From: Actinomycetota bacterium
GTDB lineage: Bacteria > Actinomycetota > Acidimicrobiia > Acidimicrobiales > Ilumatobacteraceae
Direction of reading: 5' to 3'
Assembly: GCA_009927375.1 (NCBI GenBank)
Contig: RFNE01000223.1
Coordinates: 1 to 6,699, forward strand
DNA length: 6,699 nt
The translations under genes were made by a program, and so were the position numbers. Shown piece by piece: positions 6,293-6,699 of the stretch; position 1 is the first letter of the stretch, and the number at the start of each line of letters is the position of its first letter. The notes beneath the pieces are model-generated. The model saw only the letters and a program-made list of their open reading frames with translations. It did no database searches and was not told the origin of the DNA.

Positions 6293-6699
6293 ATGCGAAG
6301 CGCGAACGTTGTCGGCCTTGGTCTCATCGGCGGCTCGTTGTGCGCGGCACTTGGCCAGCGCGGATGGACAGTTCACGGTCATGACGTCGACGCCTCCCGA
6401 ATAGGGGAAGCGAAAGAAAAGGGTCTGATCTCGGAGTCCGGACTCGATCGAGATGCCGAGATCACCTTTGTCGCAACGCCGGTGTCGGTAACCATTGACG
6501 CGGTGCGCGACGCGTTAGCCCAAACGACCGGCATCGTCACTGACGTTGGAGGAGTCAAGGCACCGGTGGTTTCCGCCGTGTCCGACGCGCGATTCGTGGG
6601 CGGTCATCCGATGGCCGGCAGCGAACTCGTCGGCTTGGCGGGGGCAGACCCAGATCTCTTCGTTGGTGCGACATGGGTGTTGTGTCCGTCATCGTCAAC
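6293..6699 (+). CDS. tyrA: Prephenate dehydrogenase, 3'-truncated by the window edge
   Basis: Oxidatively decarboxylates prephenate to 4-hydroxyphenylpyruvate with NAD(P)+, on the path to tyrosine. Only the first 135 codons are in the window and the frame is still open at the end. The N-terminal Rossmann fold has GLGLIGGS (residues 8-15); the acidic residues after the second strand (HGHDVDASR) favour NAD+ over NADP+. FVATPV marks the next strand, and VTDVGGVK then GGHPMAGSE carry the family's conserved catalytic-site residues, including the His of HPMAG. An arogenate dehydrogenase cannot be ruled out. ATG 6293 is chosen because MRSANVVGLGLIGGS fits the usual N-terminus. It lies 4 bp after the rluB stop. 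No ribosome-binding site is obvious, so it may depend on ribosomes finishing rluB. From memory, cmk or aroA often follow in related genomes. Confidence 0.93.
   Translation, partial: MRSANVVGLGLIGGSLCAALGQRGWTVHGHDVDASRIGEAKEKGLISESGLDRDAEITFVATPVSVTIDAVRDALAQTTGIVTDVGGVKAPVVSAVSDARFVGGHPMAGSELVGLAGADPDLFVGATWVLCPSSS

Noticed and set aside
1..6699. CRISPR array, RNA gene, insertion sequence or defence system
   Set aside because: No direct-repeat series, tRNA-like folds, transposase motifs or defence domains were seen on either strand; nearly every base is accounted for by housekeeping genes.

Overview
The window looks like an ordinary, conserved stretch of bacterial chromosome. Moderately high GC, frequent GTG starts, tightly overlapping genes and the order pyrG - Nudix hydrolase - xerD ... 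scpA - scpB - rluB all point to the Actinobacteria (Actinomycetota). From memory, Mycobacterium and Streptomyces have closely similar orders. The moderate GC and the presence of trpS and an HD-domain gene where mycobacteria have parA nearby would suit an Acidimicrobiia-like lineage, but that is inference and could not be tested here.

Layout. The rightward block A (1-3094) contains the 3' part of pyrG (CTP synthase), a Nudix hydrolase of the ADP-ribose pyrophosphatase type, a XerC/XerD tyrosine recombinase with its catalytic residues intact, and a small HD-domain protein. Successive junctions overlap by 4 bp, abut at 0 bp and overlap by 1 bp, so the four genes are very probably one transcription unit. 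On the minus strand at 3100-4082 lies trpS (tryptophanyl-tRNA synthetase), convergent with the HD gene with 5 bp between stop codons. It is broken in this sequence: three frame changes in about 170 bp interrupt the C-terminal third. The rightward block B (4138-6699, continuing past the window) contains scpA, scpB, an RluB/RsuA-type 23S rRNA pseudouridine synthase, and the start of tyrA (prephenate dehydrogenase). Junctions there are +1, -4 and +4 bp.

Together, the genes cover nucleotide synthesis and clean-up (PyrG, Nudix), chromosome segregation (Xer recombinase for dimer resolution, ScpA/ScpB as partners of SMC), translation (TrpS, RluB) and aromatic amino-acid synthesis (TyrA). The gap between trpS and scpA is only about 50 bp. 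It holds two divergent -10-like elements, each exactly 6 nt from a GTG start, which suggests leaderless transcripts in both directions.

No mobile element, CRISPR array, RNA gene or evident new system was found. The observations most worth following are the multiply frameshifted trpS, the divergent leaderless-type promoters, the uncharacterised HD protein coupled to xerD, and the changed substrate-loop residues in the Nudix protein.
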